Part shown: positions 57,179 to 64,000 of the stretch, piece by piece
Numbering within the stretch: the stretch's first letter is position 1
Layout of the letters: each line of letters begins with the position of its first letter
Assembly (NCBI GenBank): GCA_027531395.1
Contig: JAPZRO010000004.1
Location: 1,054,001 to 1,118,000, forward strand
Source: Porphyrobacter sp.
Lineage (GTDB): Bacteria > Pseudomonadota > Alphaproteobacteria > Sphingomonadales > Sphingomonadaceae
DNA length: 64,000 nucleotides
Reading direction: 5' to 3'
The notes under the pieces: generated by a model
Databases searched by the model: none
Seen by the model: only the letters and a program-made list of their open reading frames with translations
What the model was told of the DNA's origin: nothing
Program-made: the position numbers and the translations under genes

Positions 57179-58768
57179 TCAGGCGCTCGCGGCGCGGGGA
57201 CGACCGCTGCCGCCACGGCCGCGGCCACCACGACCACGATTGCCGCCGCCGTTGCCGCCGCCGCCATTGCCCTGGCCCTGCCCTTGCGGACGACGCTCGC
57301 CTGAATGGGCACCGGCATGGCGCTGGCCGCCGCCATTTGCGCCTTGCGGACGCGCCGCGCCGTTTCCGGCATGGGCGGGCTTGCCGCCCTGCGGACGGCG
57401 ATCACCCTCGGCCCGGCGGGCTTCGCCGTGCGGGGCGCGGCGGTCACCTTGCGGGCGACGTTCGCCCTCGGCCCGGCGCTGTTCGCCCTGCTGGGGGCGA
57501 CGTTCGCCATCCGGGCGGCGCTCCCCCTGGGGCTTGCGCTGGCCGACGGGGCGGGGCTGCACCCGCTTCATCGGCTGACGCGGTGCGGGCTTGGTCGGGC
57601 CCTCGCCTTCCACCACCGCACGGAAGTTGTCGGGCAGCGGCAGACGTTCCAGTTCCGCGCCCGTCACCTTGCGGATATCCTTGAGATAGGCGCGTTCGTC
57701 CTCGGCACAGAAGGCGATCGCGATCCCGCTCTTGCCGGCCCGCGCGGTGCGGCCGATGCGGTGGACATATTGCTCCGGCACGTTGGGCAGCTCGTAATTG
57801 ATCACGTGGCTGACGCCCGGAATGTCGATCCCGCGCGCGGCCACATCGGTGGCGATCAGGATCGGCACGCGCGCCTTGCGGAACTCGTCGAGTGCGCGCT
57901 GGCGCTGGGGCTGCGACTTGTTGCCGTGGATCGCGTTGCTTTCGATCCCCGCCTGGCTCAGCCGCTTCACCACACGGTCGGCACCATGCTTGGTGCGAGT
58001 GAAGATCAGCACCCGCTCGATGCTGCCCGGCACCGCGTGACGGCCCTTGAGGATCATTTCGAGCAAGCTCAGCTTTTCGTCCTGCTGCACCATGAACAGG
58101 TACTGGTCGATCCGCTCGGCCGTAGTGCTTTCGGGGGTGACCGAAACCTGCACCGGATTGTTGCAGAACCCGCTTACCAGTTCCTTGATCGCCTTGGGCA
58201 TGGTGGCGCTGAAGAACAGGGTCTGGCGCTCCTTGGGGGCGAGCTCGCGGATCTTGCGCAGGGCGTGGATGAAGCCGAGGTCGAGCATCTGATCGGCTTC
58301 GTCGAGCACGAGGATCTCGATGCCCGCGAGGTTGAACGCCTTCTGGTCAACGAGGTCGAGCAGGCGACCCGGGGTGGCGACGAGAATGTCGGTGCCGCGG
58401 TGGAGCTTGTTACGATCCTTGCCCACCGAGGTGCCGCCGACGATGCACTGCACCTTCAGCCCGGCAAGCGCGCCGTAATCCTTGGCGCTGTCGGCGATCT
58501 GCACCGCGAGTTCGCGGGTCGGCGCAAGCACCAGCATCCGGCAGGACTTGAACGGGATCTGCTTGTCGGCCTCGCGCAGGCGGTCAATCGACGGGAGCAT
58601 GAAAGCGGCGGTCTTGCCGGTGCCGGTCTGGGCGATGCCGAGCAGGTCGCGGCCCTTCAGGACCGGCGGGATCGCCTGTTCCTGGATCGGGGTGGGAATG
58701 GTGTAGCCCTTCATGTCGAGGGCCTGGAGCACGGGCTGCGACAGCCCGAGGTCAGCAAAAGTTGTCAT
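57179..58768 (-). CDS. DEAD-box ATP-dependent RNA helicase (RhlE-like) with RGG-rich tail
   Basis: 529 residues. Core motifs are complete: Q-motif TPTPIQEQAIP, Walker A AQTGTGKTAAF, PTRELAVQ, DEAD in VLDEADQML, SAT (FFSATMP), and HRIGRTARAG. The C-terminal ~150 residues are low complexity, rich in Gly, Arg, Gln and Pro with repeats of GERRP and GRGG, likely an RNA-binding disordered tail. A role in rRNA maturation or cold adaptation is usual. ATG 58768 is used. Confidence 0.9.
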   Translation of the reverse strand: MTTFADLGLSQPVLQALDMKGYTIPTPIQEQAIPPVLKGRDLLGIAQTGTGKTAAFMLPSIDRLREADKQIPFKSCRMLVLAPTRELAVQIADSAKDYGALAGLKVQCIVGGTSVGKDRNKLHRGTDILVATPGRLLDLVDQKAFNLAGIEILVLDEADQMLDLGFIHALRKIRELAPKERQTLFFSATMPKAIKELVSGFCNNPVQVSVTPESTTAERIDQYLFMVQQDEKLSLLEMILKGRHAVPGSIERVLIFTRTKHGADRVVKRLSQAGIESNAIHGNKSQPQRQRALDEFRKARVPILIATDVAARGIDIPGVSHVINYELPNVPEQYVHRIGRTARAGKSGIAIAFCAEDERAYLKDIRKVTGAELERLPLPDNFRAVVEGEGPTKPAPRQPMKRVQPRPVGQRKPQGERRPDGERRPQQGEQRRAEGERRPQGDRRAPHGEARRAEGDRRPQGGKPAHAGNGAARPQGANGGGQRHAGAHSGERRPQGQGQGNGGGGNGGGNRGRGGRGRGGSGRPRAASA

Positions 58769-58803
58769 GTGTAACTCGCAAATAATGTGCGGCGCGCTTC
58801 CGC

Positions 58804-58821
58804 CAATCCGTAGGCGGATTG
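58804..58821 (-). promoter_or_regulatory. Hairpin in the leader of the DEAD-box helicase
   Basis: CAATCCG-TAGG-CGGATTG, a perfect 7-bp stem with a four-base loop 36 bases upstream of the helicase ATG. It may be a leader structure; cold-shock helicase genes often have long structured leaders. No other evidence. Confidence 0.3.
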
Positions 58822-58985
58822 CGGGCGCGGCGCGGGGGTTCAAACCGCCCGCGTGAAAAGGGAAGTCCTTGGGGAAAAACCGAGGCGCGGCCGGGGCGGA
58901 TATTGTCAGAGTTCCGCCGCTTCACGCATGGCTAGCGCGCTTCGATGGGGCGCATATGGGGGCCGCCCCCCGAAATGTCAAAGCA

Positions 58986-59387
58986 TTATCGGTCGGGATT
59001 GATGAAGGAGCGAAAATCGATCCGCCCGCGATAGGTGCCGATGACGGGATTGCCGGTCGCATCGACAGCCGGCTCGAACCGCGATTCCCGCATGAGAACA
59101 TCGCACAATTGCCGGCTGACGGTGGGGCTTCTGAACTTGCGCGACAGGGCGCAATCGGTCGGCTTGCCATCGAGCCCGACCCCGATCTCGAATTCGAGCA
59201 CCTGCGTGAGCATCCCGAGGCGCGCGGCCGTGTTGCCGAGCTCGCGCACGCCGTCGAACGCGATCAGCTGCGGGCCGCTCAGCCGCTCGATCGGGAAGGG
59301 AGAGGGGCCCTGTGCACCGGCAGCAACGGTCGTCATCGACACGGCTGCAAGGACGGTAGCGGCGAAAGGAAGGGGAACCTTGATCAT
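58986..59387 (-). CDS. Exported TonB-C-terminal-like protein (paralogue A)
   Basis: 133 residues with a signal peptide (MIKVPLPFAATVLAAVSMTTVAAGA-QG). The mature domain contains FEIGVGLDGKPTDC, LCDVLMRESRFEPA and GTYRGRIDFRSF, the strand-helix-strand order of the TonB C-terminal/energy-transducer fold. Two Cys (PTDC and QLCDVL) match those of the next gene and may pair. No N-terminal membrane anchor beyond the signal, so it is not a full TonB. Tandem with paralogue B on the same strand. Confidence 0.72.
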   Translation of the reverse strand: MIKVPLPFAATVLAAVSMTTVAAGAQGPSPFPIERLSGPQLIAFDGVRELGNTAARLGMLTQVLEFEIGVGLDGKPTDCALSRKFRSPTVSRQLCDVLMRESRFEPAVDATGNPVIGTYRGRIDFRSFINPDR

Positions 59388-59454
59388 GCCGGCAATCCTT
59401 TGACTCTGCGATGGTCAATGTGGCGCAGAGTATCGGGAAATGCCGCTCAAGTCA

Positions 59455-59847
59455 CTATTTTTCGCGCATTTCCATGAAGTTGAGCCGACCCTCGTAGCTG
59501 CCCTCGGTCGCCGCGCCCGAAGCGTCGAGCGCGGGTTCGAAGGTGTGATGCTTGAGCAGCACCTCGCACAGCTTGTCGTTGACGTAGTTCAGCCGGAACC
59601 TTTCGGTCAGCTGGCAATCGGTCGGCGTGCCCGAGGCATCGACTTCGAGCGTGTAGCCCACTTCGCTGCGCCACACCCGCAGGCGCGATGAGGCCATCAG
59701 GAATTCGCGCTGGCCATCGAACGAGATCAGCCGCGCCGGCTTGACCTTGGAGCGCGCCGTGCCGTCGGCCGCCTCATCCTCCGCCTGCGCCGCCGGAGCA
59801 GCACCGAGCGCGACCAGAACAGCGGCAGACAGCAGAAGGTTCTTCAT
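59455..59847 (-). CDS. Exported TonB-C-terminal-like protein (paralogue B)
   Basis: 130 residues. Signal peptide MKNLLLSAAVLVALGAAPAAQA then a domain alignable throughout with paralogue A: SFDGQRE/AFDGVRE, PTDCQL/PTDCAL, LCEVLLKHHTFEPA/LCDVLMRESRFEPA and GSYEGRLNF/GTYRGRIDF. The Cys pair is kept. ATG 59847 is used; the extension to 59922 has no signal peptide. 67 bases separate the two genes, on one strand. Confidence 0.75.
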   Translation of the reverse strand: MKNLLLSAAVLVALGAAPAAQAEDEAADGTARSKVKPARLISFDGQREFLMASSRLRVWRSEVGYTLEVDASGTPTDCQLTERFRLNYVNDKLCEVLLKHHTFEPALDASGAATEGSYEGRLNFMEMREK

Positions 59848-60088
59848 GTGTGGGGGCCCCGAAGCAGGAAAATCCAGGAAGGTGTTGCCCGGCGACGATA
59901 GTCCATTGGCCTGAGGGTGCAAATCTTCCGCCGCAAATCAGGATTTTCGCCGCGATATTTCGCAGGCGGCCGATGCGCCGGTCATTTTGTTACTGGCGCA
60001 CGAAAAATTGCAACCTGCCGGTAAAATATCTGCAACCATTCGTAGACTCGCAAATCCGCCGGTGTGGCGCGCTTGCATCAGCGCGGCG

Positions 60089-61651
60089 TCAGGCCAGCCC
60101 CGCCGCCGCCATCAGCGCCCTGGTGCTCGGATCGAAGTCGCCCTCGCCCGAATCGATCTGCTTGGCGATCGCCTTGCCGAGTTCCACCCCGAACTGGTCG
60201 AACGGGTTGATCCCCATCAAGACGGCATTGGCGAAGGTGCGCTGTTCGTGGAAGGCGACCAGCGCGCCGAGCGCGGCCGCGTCGCAATCATCGACGAGGA
60301 TGGTGGTCGAAGGCCGGTCCCCCGGATAGGCGCGCGCGGGATCTTCCGAGGCCTTGCCCGCCATCAGCGCCGCGCCTTGCGCGAGGCAGTTCATCAGCAG
60401 CGTGCGATGATGCGCGGGATCAAGATCGTCGCCCGGCGCGATCGCCGCGATGAAATCGACCGGGATGAGATGCGTCCCCTGATGCAGCAGCTGGAACACC
60501 GCGTGCTGCGCGTCGGTCCCCACCCCGCCCCACGTCACCGCAGCGGTCGGCCCGTCGACCGGCTCGCCATCGAGGGTGACGCTCTTGCCGTTCGATTCCA
60601 TTTCGAGCTGCTGGAGATAGTCGGGCAGCAGCGCGAGGCGCTCATCATAGGCGAAGACCGCGCGGGTCTGGCAGCCGCGCAAACGGGTGTAATACTGGTC
60701 GGCAAAGGCCGCGAGCAGCGGCGCATTGGCGCGGCCTTCCGTGGCGCGGAAATGGTCGTCGACCGCCTTGGCGCCAGCGAGCATCGCGGCGAATTCCTCC
60801 ATCCCTACCGCCAGCGCGACCGGAAAGCCGATGCTGGAGAACAGCGAATAGCGCCCGCCGACGCTTTCGGGGAAAGGCAGCACGCGGGTCTCGTCCACCC
60901 CCCATTCGACCGCCTTGTCCGGCGCCGCGGTGAGCGCCACCACCCGCCCGCCGGGATCGGCCACACCATTGTCGGCCAGCCACTTCAGCGCGCTCGCGGC
61001 GTTGGTCATGGTCTCGATGGTGGTAAAGGTCTTGGAGGCGACGGCGATCAGCGTGGTCTGCGGATCGCACGCAGCAAACGCCTGTTCGAGCGCAAGGCCA
61101 TCAATGTTCGAGACCACGTGGACATCGATAAGCGCCAGATCGCGGGTCAGCGCGTCGATCGCCAGCGCCGGGCCGAGCGCCGAGCCGCCGATGCCGATCG
61201 CGATGCAATGGCGAACCTCGCCCAGCGCGCCTTCGTGGATGGCCGAAACCAGCATTCCCATGCGCGCGAGCAGCGCCTCGGCTTCCTCGACCTGCGCCTC
61301 GGTGCCGCTGCCGCGCAGCGCGCCGTGGGTGGCGGCGCGGCCTTCGGTGGCATTGACGATACCGCCGCCGAACAGCGCCTCGCGCGCCGCGGCAAAGCCC
61401 GAAGCTTCGGCCAGCGCCTCGAAGGCGGCGAGTTCGGCCTCGCCCAGATGGGTCTTGGCAAAGTCGATGATCATGCCCGCCTCGGCCTCGCTACCCGGGG
61501 CGAGCGGCCATGCGATGCGCCGGGTCATGGCCCCGGTGCGATCGGGATCGGCGGCAAAAAGTCCGGCCAGCGTAGTCGGGGCCAGCGAGCGCAACTGCGC
61601 CCATGCCGCGGCGACACCAGCCTTGTCCCGTGCCCAACCCGATCCGCTCAT
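60089..61651 (-). CDS. pgi: Glucose-6-phosphate isomerase
   Basis: Interconverts glucose-6-P and fructose-6-P. 520 residues. Signature regions are conserved: IGIGGSALGP near the middle, the SKTFTTIETMTNA phosphate loop, ESVGGRYSLFSSIGFP with catalytic Arg and Glu, and the terminal INPFDQFGVELGKAIAK. ATG 61651 (MSGSGWARD) follows GGGGAACGG; the ORF opening far upstream overlaps lepB and is rejected. Divergent from lepB by 49 bases. Confidence 0.95.
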   Translation of the reverse strand: MSGSGWARDKAGVAAAWAQLRSLAPTTLAGLFAADPDRTGAMTRRIAWPLAPGSEAEAGMIIDFAKTHLGEAELAAFEALAEASGFAAAREALFGGGIVNATEGRAATHGALRGSGTEAQVEEAEALLARMGMLVSAIHEGALGEVRHCIAIGIGGSALGPALAIDALTRDLALIDVHVVSNIDGLALEQAFAACDPQTTLIAVASKTFTTIETMTNAASALKWLADNGVADPGGRVVALTAAPDKAVEWGVDETRVLPFPESVGGRYSLFSSIGFPVALAVGMEEFAAMLAGAKAVDDHFRATEGRANAPLLAAFADQYYTRLRGCQTRAVFAYDERLALLPDYLQQLEMESNGKSVTLDGEPVDGPTAAVTWGGVGTDAQHAVFQLLHQGTHLIPVDFIAAIAPGDDLDPAHHRTLLMNCLAQGAALMAGKASEDPARAYPGDRPSTTILVDDCDAAALGALVAFHEQRTFANAVLMGINPFDQFGVELGKAIAKQIDSGEGDFDPSTRALMAAAGLA

Positions 61652-61700
61652 CACCGTTCCCCTTTGCGCATGTCTCCGGCGGCGAGTAAGGGCAGAGGCG

Positions 61701-62540
61701 ATGGATGTTAAGAGCCAATCGATAGGGGACGCCATGCTTGCCGCCGGACCTGCGCCGCGCGGCGAGCATGGTTCAGGATTCGTCTGGTTTCTCATTAAGT
61801 TGCTGCTGGCAGTCTTGGTCCTGCGCGTATTCGTATTCTCGCCTTTCTCGATCCCGTCGGAGAGCATGCTGCCGCGCCTGATGAACGGCGACTATCTGCT
61901 CGCGGCCAAGTGGCCCTATGGCTTTTCGCGCCATTCGCTGCCCTTCGATCTGCCCCTGCCCGCAGGCCGCGTGCTGGCGAGCGCGCCCGAGCGGGGCGAC
62001 GTGGTGATCTTCAAACACCCGGTCGACGGCAGCGACTACATCAAGCGGGTGATCGGCCTGCCGGGCGACAATGTTGCGGTCGTGGGCGGGCAGGTAGTGC
62101 TCAACGGCGAGCTGGTGCGGCGCGAACCTTTGCGCGATTTCATCGCGCCGATGTCTCCCAATACGGGCTGCGAATGGGGCGGCGAGATCACGCCGACCGC
62201 AAAGCGCGAAACGCAAGGATGCGCCTATCGCCGCTTCCGCGAGACCCTGCCCGGCGGGAAGAGCTACGAGGTACTCGATTTCGGCCTCACCCCGGGTGAC
62301 AGTTTCGCGCCGCAGACCGTGCCCGAGGGCATGATGTTCGTGATGGGCGACAACCGCGACAACTCGCGCGACAGCCGCTGGCAGGCGGCCGCCGGCGATG
62401 CCGTGGGGCTGGTCCCGCTCGAGCGGCTGGTGGGCCGCGCCGGGATCATCGTGTGGTCGACCGATGGCAGCGCGGAGTGGATCAAGCCCTGGACATGGTT
62501 CTCCGCCGCGCGCTGGGACCGGATCGGAGACACGCTGTGA
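61701..62540 (+). CDS. lepB: Signal peptidase I
   Basis: Inner-membrane Ser-Lys protease that removes Sec/Tat signal peptides. 279 residues: one N-terminal transmembrane helix (FVWFLIKLLLAVLVLRVFVF), Ser55 in PSESMLPRL, and Lys115 in DYIKRVIGLPGD. The later GDNRDNSRDSR box is conserved. A short hydrophilic region precedes the helix. GTG of rnc overlaps its stop, making lepB-rnc-era an operon. Confidence 0.95.
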   Translation: MDVKSQSIGDAMLAAGPAPRGEHGSGFVWFLIKLLLAVLVLRVFVFSPFSIPSESMLPRLMNGDYLLAAKWPYGFSRHSLPFDLPLPAGRVLASAPERGDVVIFKHPVDGSDYIKRVIGLPGDNVAVVGGQVVLNGELVRREPLRDFIAPMSPNTGCEWGGEITPTAKRETQGCAYRRFRETLPGGKSYEVLDFGLTPGDSFAPQTVPEGMMFVMGDNRDNSRDSRWQAAAGDAVGLVPLERLVGRAGIIVWSTDGSAEWIKPWTWFSAARWDRIGDTL

Positions 62541-63220
62541 CCGGCCTCGATCCCGCCACCCGCGAATGGCTCGAAGCGCAGGGCTTTGCCGTGGGGGATG
62601 AGACCCCGTGGCTCGAAGCGCTCACGCACGGCAGCTTCAATGGCGCAGGCGGCGGAGCGACCGATTACCAGCGGCTCGAATTTCTCGGCGACCGCGTGCT
62701 AGGCCTGTCGGTGGCGAGCTGGCTCTACCGCGCCGGCGACGGGCCCGAAGGACGGCTGTCGCAGCGCCTCAACGCGCTGGTCAGCGGGGCGACCTGCGCG
62801 CGGATCGCGCGCGACATCGGCCTGCCCGCGCACATCCGGCTCGGCAAGCAGGCGCGCGACGATGGCGGGGCGGACAGCGAGAAGATCCTCGGCGATGTGA
62901 TGGAGGCGCTGATCGGCGCCTGCTTCATCGAAAACGGCTTCGACGCCGCGCAGAGCGCCGTCTACCGGCTGTGGACGCGCGAGCTCGAAGGCGATGTCGG
63001 CAAGGCGAAGCATCCCAAGAGCGCGCTGCAGGAATGGGCAGCGGGCAACCGCCGGCAGATGCCGCATTACGAAGTGACCGACCGCTCCGGCCCCGATCAC
63101 GCGGCGCGCTTCACGGTGCGGGTCTCGATCCGCAACGTCGGCGAGGCCGAAGCCACCGCCTCAAGCAAGGGCGAGGCGGAAAAGCTCGCCGCCAAGGCCT
63201 TTCTGGAGCGGTTCGGGTAA
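62537..63220 (+). CDS. rnc: Ribonuclease III
   Basis: Double-strand-specific endoribonuclease for rRNA and mRNA processing. 227 residues: signature RLEFLGDRVLGL with its catalytic Glu and Asp, second site DVMEALIGACFIENGF, then a C-terminal dsRNA-binding domain (HPKSALQEWAAGNRRQMPHYEV). The start is GTG 62537, sharing bases with the lepB TGA (GTGA). Confidence 0.96.
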   Translation: MTGLDPATREWLEAQGFAVGDETPWLEALTHGSFNGAGGGATDYQRLEFLGDRVLGLSVASWLYRAGDGPEGRLSQRLNALVSGATCARIARDIGLPAHIRLGKQARDDGGADSEKILGDVMEALIGACFIENGFDAAQSAVYRLWTRELEGDVGKAKHPKSALQEWAAGNRRQMPHYEVTDRSGPDHAARFTVRVSIRNVGEAEATASSKGEAEKLAAKAFLERFG

Positions 63221-63227
63221 ACCACGC

Positions 63228-63320
63228 CCGCTCGCCCTGAGCGTGTCGAAGGGCCGGCCTTTTTCTGGTAAGCGGGATCTTCAAGACAGTGCGGGGCTTC
63301 GACAAGCTCAGCCCGAACGG
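63228..63320. repeat. Inverted-repeat intergenic element (CTGAGC-N-TGTCGAAG type)
   Basis: Left arm 63228-63255 matches the reverse complement of right arm 63293-63320 at about 21 of 28 positions, with the core CTGAGC/TGTCGAAG in both. The centre holds GCCTTTTTC, so it may also work as a terminator. It splits rnc from era and has the look of a scattered sphingomonad repeat. Confidence 0.75.
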
Positions 63321-63333
63321 ATATTGTTCTGAT

Positions 63334-64000
63334 ATGACTGAAACTCACCCTACCCGCTGCGGCGTTGTCGCTGTCCTTGGCGCGCCCAATGCCGGCAAGT
63401 CGACGCTGGTGAACGCCCTCGTCGGCCAGAAGGTCGCGATCACCTCGGCCAAGGCGCAGACCACCCGCGCGCGGATGCTCGGCATTGCGCTGCACGAGTT
63501 GGCGGACGGCACGCCGGTGCAGATGATCCTCGTCGACACCCCAGGCATCTTCGCCCCCCGTCGCCGGCTCGACCGCGCGATGGTGAGCGCCGCATGGGAA
63601 GGCGCGGAGGCCGCCGACGCGGTGTTGCTGATGGTCGATCCGATCAAACAGCGCCGCCACGAGCTGGAGCCGCTGCTGGAAGTTCTCGCGGGTCGGCCCG
63701 AGCGCAAGATCCTCGTCCTCAACAAGGTCGATCGCGCCAAGAAGGAGCCTCTACTGGTGCTGGCGCAGGAACTCACCGGCAAGGTCGATTTCGCCGAGGT
63801 GTTCTTTATCTCCGCGCTGACCGGCGAAGGCGTGCCGGAGATGAAGGAAACCCTCGCCCGGATGATGCCCGAGGGCGAGTGGATGTATCCCGAGGATCAG
63901 GTCTCCGACGCCTCCGAGCGCCTGCTCGCCGCCGAAATCACCCGCGAACAGCTCTACCAGCAGCTCCACGAGGAACTGCCTTATGACAGCGCGGTGCGGC
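63334..64000 (+). CDS. era: GTPase Era, N-terminal part (cut by window)
   Basis: An essential GTPase for 30S maturation. Visible 222 codons: G1 GAPNAGKST, G2 region AQTTRARMLGI, G3 DTPGIF, G4 NKVDRA and G5 SALTGEG. The C-terminal KH domain begins near the end (EQLYQQLHEELPYDSAVR), where the window stops. ATG 63334 has no strong ribosome-binding site, and the preceding repeat occupies the upstream space. Confidence 0.95.
   Translation, partial: MTETHPTRCGVVAVLGAPNAGKSTLVNALVGQKVAITSAKAQTTRARMLGIALHELADGTPVQMILVDTPGIFAPRRRLDRAMVSAAWEGAEAADAVLLMVDPIKQRRHELEPLLEVLAGRPERKILVLNKVDRAKKEPLLVLAQELTGKVDFAEVFFISALTGEGVPEMKETLARMMPEGEWMYPEDQVSDASERLLAAEITREQLYQQLHEELPYDSAVR

Overview
The window is a 64 kb piece of a high-GC alphaproteobacterial chromosome. 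Its content points to the Sphingomonadales, most likely an Erythrobacter/Porphyrobacter-type member of the Erythrobacteraceae. The evidence is: AddAB instead of RecBCD; a DivL-type tyrosine-for-histidine kinase; the AmgK/MurU peptidoglycan-recycling pair; Flp-type pilins; a propionyl-CoA/methylmalonyl-CoA module; a TonB-dependent receptor of the style common in sphingomonads; and short palindromic intergenic repeats of a kind found in this group. The taxonomic call rests on recognised gene families only; no database search was run. Nearly all of the window is ordinary, densely packed core genome. I see no prophage, integrative element, CRISPR array, restriction or defence island, or biosynthetic cluster.

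Layout. 0-8.6 kb: 3' end of mfd, a TonB-dependent receptor, an EAL phosphodiesterase, nadK, tRNA-Asn, a TauE/SafE exporter and a GNAT. 8.6-14.2 kb: secA, a small exported protein, argJ with an overlapping inositol-monophosphatase-family gene, and trxA. 14.3-25.4 kb: one long minus-strand run with overlapping stops and starts, divL > tsaE > amgK > murU > addB > addA. 25.5-31.6 kb: ahcY divergent from a peroxiredoxin across a palindromic candidate operator, a cytochrome c/cytochrome b pair, folE, a small metallopeptidase, tRNA-Arg with a terminator fused to its 3' end, and mutT. 31.7-33.9 kb: two Flp pilins, a large nested inverted repeat and an M48 protease with a LysM-like tail. 33.9-41.2 kb: accA, xerD, an uncharacterised exported protein coupled to a small membrane protein, and the plus-strand run aroK-aroB-cyclase-GNAT. 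41.4-52.7 kb: propionyl-CoA to succinyl-CoA genes (pccA, scpA, an enoyl-CoA hydratase, mce, pccB) interleaved with a bioB operon. 52.7-64 kb: an FAD oxidoreductase, two NAD(P)-dependent reductases, glutathione reductase, a DEAD-box helicase, two paralogous exported TonB-C-like proteins, pgi, and lepB-rnc-era (era cut by the window edge).

How genes work together. PccA/PccB carboxylate propionyl-CoA, Mce epimerises the product and ScpA isomerises it to succinyl-CoA. PccA carries the biotin whose synthesis BioB completes, and AccA uses the same cofactor logic. AmgK and MurU return MurNAc to UDP-MurNAc. AroK and AroB supply chorismate. Trx, glutathione reductase and the peroxiredoxin handle thiol redox.

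The most interesting items are small. A 33-codon membrane microprotein is wedged by GTGA and ATGA overlaps between pccB and mce. A 54-residue Cys-rich protein is coupled by ATGA overlap to bioB. The DivL homologue has Tyr at the phospho-accepting His. A 15-bp duplication of the tRNA-Arg 3' end resembles an att scar. A nested inverted repeat follows the Flp genes, and an exact palindrome sits between ahcY and the peroxiredoxin gene.
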